From the NCBI GenBank assembly GCA_023053545.1, contig JAKZAN010000005.1, positions 5,766,001 to 5,830,000 on the forward strand: a stretch of 64,000 nucleotides of DNA, in the 5' to 3' direction. This document shows, piece by piece, positions 24,791 through 36,100 of the stretch. The stretch's first letter is position 1; each line of letters starts with the position of its first letter. The position numbers and the translations under genes are program-made. The stretch is from Lepidurus packardi. Its lineage: Eukaryota; Arthropoda; Branchiopoda; Notostraca; Triopsidae. Under the pieces are notes generated by a model. That model did not search any database. It saw nothing but the letters and a program-made list of their open reading frames with translations, and had not been told where the DNA came from.

Positions 24791-27700
24791 AACGCGTTTC
24801 CCCAAAAACCCTAGCTTAAAGTTCGAACCTTTCGAGACGACATGGGCGAGCCCAGTTTTTTTTGTGGATTAGTGCAAAAAAGAGAGAAAAAAATTAACAT
24901 TATTACATGAGTTTTTGCCTCTCGTCGTGACCGCTGTCATAACATAACTTGTAGCTTCGCGAAGAGACCCAAACAGCACTTTATCTCGCGCAGAGGAAGT
25001 TTCCATCATCGCTGTGTACTTGAAATGTCAGTTACTTTTGAGTGTTGACTTGCATCGCGTGTGGATTATAGAGCGTTTACAGGGAATAGGAAGGGAGTAT
25101 GTTAAAAAGAAAAAGAAAAATTAAAGGCGTGCGTGGATGCACATGCTTCCATTCATCTAAAGTAAGTTTTTTTATACGGAAACTAGCTGGTGGCTGGCAA
25201 AACTTTCTTCAATGAATTACTCATCTCCCGTTAACTTTTTACACAGCAAGTTATACAAAATTTCTATATAAAAAAGAGGAGTATGTGGGAGTTCCTGGGC
25301 TTGAAAATGGACACTTGCATCCGGTTTTATTCGCAGCTATTACGCACATAATTTTATTTTCATGTTGGGCGCGGTTTTTTGTCAACGGTTTTTTGTTGTA
25401 ACCGGATTGCGTTTCACTCTCGCGGATTTGGCGCCAATTTATATTTCAGCAACGTGGGTTCAAAGCAATAGGACGTTTATAATAATATTACACTCTACTT
25501 TTGTAGCTTGTTCAAGGCTGACTAATTTGCTCCATATGGCAGGTAATTAATTTTTTATTTTTTTTATCTCGAGACCTGAGCTGAGTGGTTAACGACCCAG
25601 CACTAAGGGAAGGAGCTATACCGACGCTATGTTTTTTATGGCATTTTTTGCCTGCGCTTAGGTTTAGGGTGTTCCTTTTCGTAAAGTCTTTCGTACCTTT
25701 TTTTATGGGGGTTGTAGGAATGTTGGAACTCACCCCATGGCAAATCTTCCCAGACTGCCTGTCGCCTTGACTCATTAACATGGGAGTTAATGATGAACCA
25801 AAAGTTTAGGGGGGAAGGGGGACATTTCCGGGCAGAACATTCGAAACTTCTCTGAAGGTTTTGGTTGTGATGTATACTGTCGGTAATACTTGCTAATCAG
25901 AGACTAAATTGAGGATTATTTTCAAGGGATACGTATCGAATAAAAATACGAGTTTGGTTGGATTTGAGCTTATGTCAATGTTTGTAGAGTTAGAGAAGCG
26001 AGGATTGGCTTTTTGGCTTGAGCTTAAAATGACCGAGTTTTGTTGGGGAGAAGCGAGTCGTTGTTATTTCAACAAGTTGATAGTTCTGCCAGGTGGCCGA
26101 GCTCCTTGTCGAGTCTGGCAAAGTCATCAGCCAACCTCGTAGCGTATAGTAGACAGAAATCTAGAGCGCATCTCTTCCACCCCCGACCAATCCATAATGG
26201 TATGGAACGCGCCTTCACTTCTTGTGCCCTTTTTCTTAAACCAGAATCATCTTTTCTTATTTGTTTCCTTAGCTTCCAACATTAGTGTTGTGGTTACACC
26301 GCACGTAAAACCTCCCCCCGACTGATGGCGGATAGCTAAGGTCAACAATCTTTGACCTGACATGCAAAAGATTTTCTTGGATCATCTTCCTTTGTGTTTA
26401 ATAAATTTATCTTTTGCACCTGAGAACACTTAGAAAGTATCTAGATGTTAAAATAAAAATCTACGCATATAATACGTAGAAGCAAATAATATATTGCAAT
26501 GTTAAAGTTTGAAATGTATTTGCCGTTTATTTAAAATCGTAAGACTTACAGAACTATTAATATTTCGCCTATAAAATCAACTCAATAAAGTAGCTTGTTT
26601 TATGCAAATATAAAAAATAAACGAGAACTAAACTTGGAAAGTCGGTAACAGTTCGAGTTTCCAAGTTCCAATTAGGGTAGAGCTATAAATACGAGTGGTG
26701 GTTAATTTAAGTTTATTTAAGTTAAAGTCACAGAAACAAAAAATGTGAAACAGAATTCTGGGGTTCCCAAGAAATTCAGTCTGAAGCAGAGGGCCCATGG
26801 TCTGTTCGGGTCTGTTCAGAGACCGAAAGCTGGGTTGAAATTACTTCATAGTTAGAAAAAACTTTTTCCACGAAAAGAAAGCATTTCTTAAACTCCAAGC
26901 TGATTTGGATAATATCTGGTCACTACGTAGACAGATCTATATTCAAATGGTTGACCATGTAAACATAGGAAGCCCCGCCTGCCCGCACCTGGACCAATCT
27001 GGAGCTAATGAAGAACGTGTCCCGGTGGCCATCTTGCTTATCCACGTGCATCCTGTTGATCCCCATTATGATTGGCGGACGAAGCAATGGTTTAGCTCGC
27101 TTTGAATAATTATCCGAGCCAAAAATTGCAACATGACATGATTTTGGGTGTTGGGTTACCTTGAGTATGGCGGTGACCGTTTGGGAAGTCAGCGGAAGAG
27201 GAAGTTAACCTGAAAACGGAAACCGAAAAACGTTCTTTTTTAAGCGCTAAAACGCTTTTCAAACTCGTCGTTAATTTCCTTGTTCACTTCTCACCCTTAG
27301 GAAATCTTGACCAGCCTGTCATTAACTGCCTACGAGGCGCCAGGCTGTCTGGCGAGTTTGGCAGGACCCTTGCCCCCCTAACTTCCCCTCCCTCAAGAAA
27401 ATTCCTTACCAGAAATCTTTCCCCCAAAACCCAGGGTGGGCTTCGGTTACCCCGAAGAATCTAAAGACTGAAAGACTTGATACTCTTCTCATCTTTAACC
27501 TCCAACGAAGAAAATTGAAGGGGTAAAAACTTTCAAAAAGAACGTCTTCAGTTACCATTTAACTGGTAAGAAAAAGTGTCTCTTTCTGAGCCTTTGTATG
27601 AATGGGGTTTCTTGGTGTGCTGTTTCTAAGATTCTCAAGTGTCACGCGAACTAAAAGCGAAGACAAAGGTCCAAGAGATCAAGCATCTTCTTCTTCGGTG

Positions 27701-28071
27701 TGAAATGTGTCACTCACTAGCTTGATGGACTTGTTCTCCTTTTTCCTTCATCTTTTTTTGTTGTTTTGGTTTAAATTCAGACTCAGAATCTGCGTCAGTC
27801 AAAACTACGACCATGTTTGCCCTGTCAAGTCGCACCAGCAAGCCAGGATTAATGAGTGTGTGGGTTCATCCCCTGAAAAGAGGCGTGGTATGCAAATAAG
27901 CTTCCCAACCAAAAAGTGAGAACAAGTTTCACATGCTCCGCCCTATATAGTTTTGCTTTTGAGGGCTTGAAGCCACGGAATTAACAGCAGGGCTCATTAG
28001 TCGAGCTTCATCGACAACGAGCAACGGTTTGCAACAGAACCCGAAACGTTTAGGTTATTTCATCAAAGAAA
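24791..28071. other. Intergenic, NIFK to Meox
   Basis: These 3.3 kb hold no gene that I recognise. Open frames up to 89 codons occur but carry no domain, and most overlap frames on the other strand. It is likely the regulatory region of the homeobox gene, given its size and position, but I see no specific element except a TATA-like word near 27943. Confidence 0.5.
27943..27950 (+). promoter_or_regulatory. TATA-like box upstream of Meox
   Basis: CTATATAG sits 122 nt upstream of the Meox ATG. A TCATTAG initiator-like word lies about 50 nt further on, which is farther than the usual 30 nt, so the pairing is weak. Confidence 0.3.
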
Positions 28072-28980
28072 ATGGAGACGCGGTTATTTCCCGAAAACTC
28101 TGTGGCTTCCAACTCCAATTTCTACTTATACCCAAGACCATGGATTCAGGATACCACCACTACAACCAGCACGGCTAATTACTCTTGCAATTACAACTAT
28201 TCCACCTTGAACTCGTCAGCCTTACCAACTCCGTCACCTGAATCGGAAAGTGTGTCTTCCTTCACTGAAAATTACCCACATTTGGAATACACAGAGACCC
28301 CAATAACCGCCATCACGAGGTGTGAAACTTCCTGTACCACGTACTGGATGCCCGCTACTTGTGATCCAGCGCAATTTTATCACAATCAGTGCCTCGCAGG
28401 CACTATGGGTTCCGAAAAGAATATTCCTGCTAGCGTAAGCTACCTGGAACAAAAGCCTCACCTCCCCGAAGATTCGCAGCCCATCAGTTACGGAGTTCTA
28501 CCGTCCCATACCCACAAACAATCCGAAACGGACGATTTTGACGAAATGAGCGATTTTCTCCTCGCAGCGGAAGAGCAGCGTTTGCAGCGAGGTAAGTTTA
28601 CGTTGTTCTAGGGATCCTTATGGTAATAATAATTGAACATTTTGATCCAGATAATGCTACAGATGATGCAGCGAAACCGAGAAAAGAGCGAACAGCGTTT
28701 ACCAAACAGCAAATTCGGGAACTTGAAGAGGAGTTCGGTCATTCTAATTATTTGACAAGACTTCGACGGTATGAAATTGCCGTTTCTCTCAACTTGACAG
28801 AACGACAGGTACTTTAACCAACGTCACGCTTTTTGGAATAGTACTTTTACGAAATTCTTTTTACTTCATATTGGATAGGTCAAAGTTTGGTTCCAGAACC
28901 GTCGGATGAAATGGAAAAGGACCAAAACTATTAGCGGAGCTCCTTGCAGTAAGGCAGATAATGCGGACGATTCATGTTGA
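28072..28980 (+). CDS. Meox: Meox/buttonless-class homeobox transcription factor
   Basis: Nuclear DNA-binding regulator of mesodermal lineages in vertebrates (MEOX1/2) and of dorsal median cells in flies (buttonless). Three exons join in phase to 259 aa: 28072-28591, 28651-28808, 28879-28980. The N-terminal 173 residues are rich in Ser, Thr, Tyr and Pro, with no other domain. The homeodomain is about residues 184-243: [65 protein letters not shown] plus the RKERTAFT start is typical of the Meox/btn class. The last intron splits the homeodomain between residues 44 and 45, a widespread ancient position. Only 16 residues follow the homeodomain. AATAAA lies at 29345-29350. Confidence 0.93.
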
Positions 28981-29449
28981 GTTGGAAGCAGTTCGGAGAT
29001 TGAAGAAAGTGATCGATTGTAAAAAATGTTTTCTTCGGTACTCTTTGTGTACCTGTACGTTTCTTTAACCTGTTGCGAGTTCAAATATAAATTTTCTTAC
29101 TTCCAAAATGGCTTCGAAACGAAACCTATTTACATCAATTTTTGAAAAGTGTTTAAGCGGACTATTTTTCACTTTGAACAAATATTATATTTTTCTTTTC
29201 AATTGATGATCGCAGTTTTTTCTTTATATTTTTTTATAGAAATAGACAGATTTTTCTGATAAATTATGCGAAGTGAGTATTCTCGACAAAAGAATTTGTA
29301 TTTCACTTAGCTCATCTGAACATAGATGGCGCAAGCAGTCTGCTAATAAAATAAATTCGACTAGATATTAGCATCGGTTGTTGTGGTGTGGTTTCAGTTT
29401 TCAGACATTTGCTCTTGTAAGCTTATTAGTAGGCTAAATTTGGGAAGAA
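28981..29449. other. Intergenic, Meox to TRNAU1AP
   Basis: AT-rich. It contains the Meox 3' UTR with an AATAAA at 29345, then about 100 bp of probable TRNAU1AP promoter and leader. Nothing else is seen. Confidence 0.6.
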
Positions 29450-30845
29450 ATGGCACTTGATCGCGCAGCAAGCCTTTGGATGGGAGGGGTAATAATTCCT
29501 TATTAAATTGTATTCAACAAATGACAAAATGTTTTGACTGACAGATCGAACCGTACATGAACGAAGAGTTCCTGCTAAAAGCCTTCGAGATGATGGGCGA
29601 GAAACCCGTGTTCATTAAGCTTATGCGAAATAAGCAAACCGGAGTTTTTGGGAGTTTCGGCTTCGTGCAATTCATGGATTCCAAAACCGCCATTGAAGCG
29701 CTACACAAACTAAATGGCAAAATCATTCCCTTCAGCACACCAGTATGCCCGCTTTTTGTTACCCAAACTTGGCTTCATTGCCTAAATTAATTACATTTGT
29801 AGCCCGTCCGTTTCAAGCTAAACACCAATAGAACTGCCGGAAGTGCAGATTATTCCTTATGGGTAGGAGATTTAACCCCAGACGTAGATGATTATTTGCT
29901 CTACAAAACATTCGCCACGCGATACAACAGCTTACACATGGCTAAACGTAACATTTGTTTTCTAGCTTTTTCAAATACCGTGTTCTTTTTTGGTATTGAA
30001 ATTAAGTGTTCAGTTGTAAGATTCTCTGTAGTTTATAGCTTTCATTATTAACTCAGTCTATTTCCAGTGGTACGTGGTCCTGACGGGGAGAGTCGTGGCT
30101 ACGGTTTTGTTATGTTCACGAACGAGGAAGAATATAAGGACGCCCTGGTGAATATGACTGGGTTCCGGGGCTTGGGCAGTATGCCAATTCGCGTTTCCCA
30201 TGCCATTCCTCGCTCATATAAGCCCGAGTGAGTTTGAGTGGCATTCTGAGGTTAATCAAAAGGGGATTCATTTTTAATGACATGTCTTTTGCAGTGGAGC
30301 TGCGTCTATTCCCACCTCAGCTACGAATGCAGTGGCTGCTGCTTTAACGGGCTCTGCGACAGGCATGGGAGGAGGAGGTGGTGGTCCCATGGCTGGAGCT
30401 GGAGGAGCAGGGGGGGCTACAGGAGCAGCAGCGGGAGGTTATGGAAATTACTACGATCCTAATTACCAGAATTATGGGCAATGGCAAGGACAACAAGGTT
30501 ACGGCTACCAGGGGTACTACGACCCATCCTATGCCCAGCAGTGGGCTCCCGTGCCCGCCCAGACCAATGAGGATGATTTTGAAGTTATTGGTAGGATAAT
30601 TTTCATTCATTTATACATAAAAACTTAATTAGCTTTATTTTATTTTAGAATATGATGATAACACCGAAGTTCAAGAGCTGAACAAAGAATATCTCAGTCG
30701 TAGTCGGAATATGTGGGATGAATTAGAGCGCTCAAGGTGGTCCCCGGTCCCTCAGCGCGATTTTTCGGATGCTGCTGCCGTTTCTGGAAAGGATAAAGAA
30801 AAAGATAAGGATTCTGGATCTTTGACAGTAGCAGTGGCTTCTTAA
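29450..30845 (+). CDS. TRNAU1AP: tRNA selenocysteine 1-associated protein 1 (SECp43)
   Basis: RNA-binding protein that associates with selenocysteine tRNA and supports selenoprotein synthesis. Six exons join in phase to 344 aa: 29450-29488, 29545-29742, 29803-29947, 30068-30227, 30295-30590, 30649-30845. RRM1 (about residues 9-83) starts ASLWMGGIEPYMNEEFLLKAF with RNP1 GSFGFVQF. RRM2 (about 95-175) starts YSLWVGDLTPDVDDYLLY, close to the human EYSLFVGDLTPDVDD, with RNP1 RGYGFVMF. Next come a Gly/Ala-rich stretch and a Tyr/Gln/Gly-rich stretch (NYYDPNYQNYGQWQGQQGYG). The C-terminal motif NKEYLSRSRNMWDELERSRW matches the family's conserved tail. The Gly/Ala block is longer than in vertebrates. 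AATAAA is at 30904-30909. Confidence 0.93.
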
Positions 30846-30903
30846 AACTATTTTCTTTGGATAGTAAAGTGTCCGAAATTGCTATTTCAGTAATTTTTCC
30901 CTA

Positions 30904-30909
30904 AATAAA
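30904..30909 (+). terminator. Polyadenylation signal AATAAA for TRNAU1AP
   Basis: Canonical hexamer 58 nt after the TRNAU1AP stop codon. Confidence 0.55.
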
Positions 30910-31371
30910 GGCCGCGCTTTGCGCAGCTAAAAGCGTTACTAGCAGTATGTGTAATTTGTTGTTAGAATGGGTCTTAGCGATTCGTAGGTTTGAGAAGTGC
31001 GGGTCGTAAGCTGCAATCAAATCAGAGCCGAATGAGTTTGGGTGGTTCGGGGTTCGACATTTATTTGTGCTGATCGTTTTGTTTTTATAACGTTCACGAA
31101 CCTTTCGGTTTGTGAGCTAAGTTTAACTTGTCTTTTGCAGTGAAAACAATTAAGTGAGCAACATTCATTTAAGTAAAACTTTCATAAAACACATTCTTAA
31201 GTAAGCGTTCACACTTTTATGCAGTTTAGCCTAGTTTATAGCTTTGCCAACGGTTAGTATAATGACGGCTATTTCTGGCTGGTGTTATGTGTATATTTTA
31301 TTTTTTCTACTTCGATCGTTTGGTGGTAATTTCAATGTCATGTAGGCGTGATTCCTAGCTAGTCTGCAGAA
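30910..31371. other. Intergenic, TRNAU1AP to CHTOP
   Basis: About 460 bp between same-strand genes. It should hold the CHTOP promoter and 5' leader. No other feature is recognised. Confidence 0.55.
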
Positions 31372-33153
31372 ATGTCCGCGGTTGGGAAGGTCGTTATCAA
31401 GAGTACTACAGGAATCTCTTTGAATGAGAGGTAAAATTTATAATGGTCAATTATTGTTTAATTATGTTATATTATGCACTGGTTACTATAATTTCGTAGT
31501 ATACTACAGTTAGTGTGTACTTTTTCACACATTAATCATTATAAAGCTATGTCAAGGGGACCCATTTCTTTTCCTTTTATATTGATTAACTTTTGTTTCC
31601 AAAATTGGAGAATTACTTATTACCTTCGAGTTACATGAAATGAGTGTTGCTCTCTGGGCCCGCTCAATAGCACAAACAATTCTGACCAAGACGACTTTAA
31701 TTTTTCTAAAAAACTGGGAGAATCCGCGGACGTCTTACCGATGAAAAAGACATCTTAAGAATGTCGTTATTTAGCTCAAAAGGTCAGAATGAACTAACTT
31801 CGACTTAACTTAAACCGTCTACCTTTTCCCGATACATAATTTAAATAAAACTGTGATTTTTTTACACCCATTTGAACCCGGTCAGACTATTTTGAAAAAT
31901 CAATCGGACTCCCAACTACAATTATGAAGCACGCACGCTTAAATTGTACTAAGATTTAGGAAACTAAGAAATGGTTTGGAAGTTAGATCGAAGTACGGGT
32001 ATTAAAAATGGATTTCAATTAGAGAAGTGTTTGTTTGTCGCTAGATTCACTCAGCTGCGCCGAGTCCAGGCCCAGCAGCCGAGTACTTCGCATCAGCAGC
32101 CTAGATCATTAGCTTTATCGCGATCACCCCGGGGCCGACCCACTGCCACATCCGAATCGTTGCGTCAAAGGCAGTCAGCTGCGCAACAAGCCTCGTCCAA
32201 GAACAAACGCTTGGCCCAGCAAATGGAAAGGAGACCTGCAGTTGCTGCCGCTTTACGACTTAAGAAACGAAGTCTTGGCATCGCATCACGTGTGGGGAAT
32301 TTGACGCCAAGCACTCCCCGACGCACACCTACTTCCAACGTCAAGTCTCGTCTGTCATTACCTGCCAGATCCAGACGCCCTGGCTCCATCAGAGGGCGGC
32401 AGGCCTTCTTATCGCCGGCTGCCAAACTGCGCGGAAATATCAGAACACGGGCAGGATCAAAGCGTCTTTTACATCTTCAGCAAACACCAGGTAACGAGAG
32501 TGTCCTCATCCCATCCAACTACATTTAAATCTTTGATTTAGGCGCGCGAGGAAATGTCAGTCTCAGCCCAAGGCGGGGCAGAGCAAGGGGTACGGTCACA
32601 CGTGGGCGAGTATTCCGTTCCAAGTCACCACGCGGTATAAAATACCCTAAATTTGCTTTTCTGTAGATTAATTATAAGTTTTCTCTTGAAGGTGTAAGCC
32701 ATGGAGGGAGGAGTCAAGAGGACTTTCCAGTCTATCAGCAATTTGTTCAGCCACAAACGTAAGTGAAAATCAGCTTTGAAAGTCTTTTTTTAAAAAAAAT
32801 TCATTCCATTAACTAAACAGATTTGTATGGGCTGTATGTGTTAACATTGCCATTATACTGTAAAGAAGTCTTCAATCTATTTTTGTTTATCCAAAAGGCA
32901 AAGGGGTGGTAGAGGACGTGGCGGACGCGGTAGGGGGCGTGGTCGTGGGGAAGTGGTTCCTGCTGTTTCAACTCCTCCCGTGCGGGGTGGAAGAGGCAGT
33001 GCTATGCGGAATAGAGGTGGAAGAGGACGTGGGCGTGGCTTGAGTGGGCGTGGCAAGCCTTTAACCCGAGAAGAATTGGACAATGAATTGGACCAGTATA
33101 TGTCCATTACAAATTCGGAGGAGGGCGATATTACCATGCAAAGTTTATTATGA
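31372..33153 (+). CDS. CHTOP: Chromatin target of PRMT1 homologue (CHTOP/FOP)
   Basis: Nuclear RNA-binding adaptor. In mammals it joins the TREX mRNA-export complex and is arginine-methylated by PRMT1. Five exons join in phase to 306 aa: 31372-31430, 32045-32490, 32542-32634, 32692-32758, 32898-33153. The N-terminus [19 protein letters not shown] matches the conserved CHTOP start [36 protein letters not shown] matches the family's NRRLAQQMENRPSVQAALK. An RG-rich block ([16 protein letters not shown]) follows, then RGGRGSAM. The C-terminal TREX-binding helix [14 protein letters not shown] matches TKEQLDNQLDAYMS. Intron 1 is 614 bp; the others are short. An in-frame ATG at 31971 in intron 1 opens onto exon 2 but is not needed. 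Confidence 0.92.
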
Positions 33154-36100
33154 GTAAAAAAAATTCTTGACCGTTTTAAGTATCTATCTCGTAGAAATAA
33201 CTTACAATAGTGACGTGGCTTCGTTCTTAACACGCGTTTTGGACCGTCTTCGGTGCAGTTTGCTCCCTGCAGCCCTAAGATCATTGTACCCCCATCTCGT
33301 CACACATAAATTCAACTAGATATTTTAATCTTTTCTTTAGAATTAGTTTTTTCCCCTTTATGTAAGACGCTGGAGTGGTTAGAGGTTTCATTTCACGCTA
33401 ATCAAGAATATTTCCATCTCTACAAAGAGAAAAATTTAAAATCGCGAGATCTTGCTACTTGGAAAAGAAAGAAATGGGGACCTAAGCGCTTTCACTCTAG
33501 TTGCTCTCTCGTATGCCGATTTCCACTCTAAGAGAAGGAAAGAATGTCTCATTCTTAAAGTATTTTTTCATAAAGAGATTCCGCCTAGTAGGTTATTCGT
33601 CTCTTTTTACGCTGTTTGCTTTGCAAATCAAAGTCTTCTTTCTTCAGAATTTCCAACTTTGCTAAATTACACTTCAAACAATGAAAGAAATTGAATATTA
33701 AAAAGGCGAAATTCAGAAATAGTTATACATTTTTACAAAATAAATTAAATTAAAGCGGAGACATCAAGCGACTACTTTAGGCGAAAATAGGGTAAATAAC
33801 TAGAAAGTATTGAGCCTTCATTTATTTTTCGTCAATTTGTTGTTTCAGTAATTAAATTGTTTAAGAGCTTAATTAAAGTTAATTATATTAAAAGCTTCAG
33901 TAAAATCCAAGTGTTTTGAATTTTATTATGTAACACTAGACCCAAACGTGCGATTGGTGCTGGACAAGATCTCGGATATCCTTTCTTTTTCTTTCTTGGA
34001 ATTTCTGCGTAAGATAAACAAGTTTAAGCTATTGTTGGGTTAGGTTTCTGCTCGAAGCGTTAAAGTTTGAAAAGGCGTCATCTGTTGAGGGTCCTTTTTC
34101 CCCGCTTTCCCCCTAGGTTCCCTTTGTGTACGGGGAAAAAAGCTTTCTTCCACGAGAGTGCCGCGTAATCCATATGCATAATTTCCGGTGGCCTTTTATC
34201 CACCTTTTCTTACCGAGAATTTCTTCCTTCCGTTCTATGTTAATTCTCAGAGGAGTTTACCCGGGGGTTGGTTGCCCGGGTTAGGAAAAAAAGTGCCCCG
34301 AATGGTAAGTTTTGTCCACAAATATTTATTCCTATGACACTGGGCCCCTTACTAGAAATAACGCAATTTTTTATAGAAAATGTCGCTTATGGGATTTTTC
34401 TTTTGGAGCGGGTTATCTTTTTCTCGGGGAGGGGGTTTATAAATTTCATGGTGCAAAAGAAATGGGAAGAACGGCCATTTCTTTTATTTCTATCGTATTA
34501 CGATATTACTGCGCCGGCTCCGGTAAAATGGAAAAACGACAACATTTGGCCTTTGGCTTCGGCTTCCTTCCTCTGCGCAGAACTAGTCACGAACCTACTT
34601 TCTGGTGCAGTGCACGTCCCTTTTGCCAGGAAGGGGAATTGCAAGAATTTGTCGCAGAAATTATTTTTAAAAATAAAAAGAAGTTACTGGATTTTTAAAA
34701 ATATTTATCCAATATTAGTACAACAAGTGGACGTTTGGTGATTTTTTTATTGGGCGGATTTTGTCAGTAATTCATGGGAGAAATGATGGGATGAAAACAG
34801 GAATTGTTTTTTGGGTTCTAGAATGAGCCAACATTTTGCTTTGTGATGGACTGTGTTTCTTCCCTCCTATATCGCGGCGACGAAACAAAACAAGTCTTGG
34901 GAAGAGGACCGTAAAGGTATACCGTAAGAATATTTATTTCCCATTCTGAAGATTTCTACCTAAAGGTTGCAAGTAACTTTAGAAGGGCAAGAGGGAGGGT
35001 AAATACGAACGATATACCAATGGGATTTTTTCCTTCAGAATTTTTTTATTCCAGTTCTCATTTGCTCGCGAAGGTGGACGTTTAGGAGGCAGAAAATCAA
35101 CTGTCGTTTGAGACAAATCCTTATCTGGATTACTACATACTCGTTAGAAAAAGGGGAAAGACAGCTTTTCCTGTCTGTTTCTTTCTTTGGATGAGGGGCG
35201 GCCATTGGTACCCGAAGTATAAGAAGAGATTACGATGAGCAAATCCTTACTTGCAATGTTTATTGATCGTCTTTTATTCCTCGTTTTCCGGAAGTTCCAC
35301 CTTGTATCACCCAGGAAAACGTTTGAATTGACTGGGATGGCCTTACTATTACTGCATGGGGGCGTGGGGTAGGTCACTGAAAGTTGAGGTTAGGATGAAT
35401 ACAGGAGTTTTACTTTGAATTATTACCATAGCTACCAGACTTCGTTAGCTAGGGAGGTTTTGAGTAGTTCTGTTGGCGGTATTAGTAAATTGTGCAGTAA
35501 TTTTTCTTTCTCGGGATTATTGAAGATCGGGCAAGTCCCAGAGCGCAGTGTCGGTGACCTTTATGTTTTTGCAATCCCTGTTGTTGTTTTTTCACCTTCC
35601 CAGCGGGGAAGCGCCAACAGAATGCGTAAACCGTGGGGCGACCTATTTCTAGGTGATCGAAGCGGCAGAAATTTCGTAGAAATGAGCCAATTCTGCGGTG
35701 TTGTCAGTTCGTCTGTAGTTGCAGTTAGGGTCATATTTGGCTCTTCTGCCAGTTCGAGCTGTTTTATGACCACAGAACTATATTTCTTTGGCATTCCCTC
35801 TTGCCCCCAGCATGTATTTATACCATGCGGAGTAGAACAATACGTATTGGAGCAAAGGGGGAGTGGATATTCTAATCTGTCGGATTATTGCATCATAATT
35901 GGAATAATCTGAGGAGCTATACCGGAAGCTATCGTCTGCTTGTTTTCCTGTTTCGGTGTTTTCTTGCGATGCTCGATTTGAGATGGTAATAAGCCTCCTT
36001 CCAACACCGCAACCCCCACACACCTTCCCCTAATACTGTTTTCAAGAGCTCTTGAAAGGAGCCGTTCGGGTGCCTCTCTTGTCAGAACCAGATACTGCCT

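Noticed and set aside
31971..32044. In-frame ATG extension of CHTOP exon 2
   Set aside because: The conserved KVVIKSTTG...SLNER start is in exon 1 and joins exon 2 in phase at 32045. The extension is intron sequence.
23148..33153. Run of RNA-related genes (NIFK, TRNAU1AP, CHTOP) as a functional cluster
   Set aside because: Their roles are in different pathways, and Meox lies between them. Neighbourhood in an animal genome is weak evidence of shared function.
34268..34741. 157-codon plus-strand open frame in the CHTOP-Shaw gap
   Set aside because: AT-rich random-looking product with no domain, no good start context, and a second overlapping frame of similar length. I treated it as chance.
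35415..35912. 165-codon plus-strand open frame
   Set aside because: No recognisable domain, and other open frames cover the same bases on the minus strand. Composition is like the surrounding non-coding DNA.
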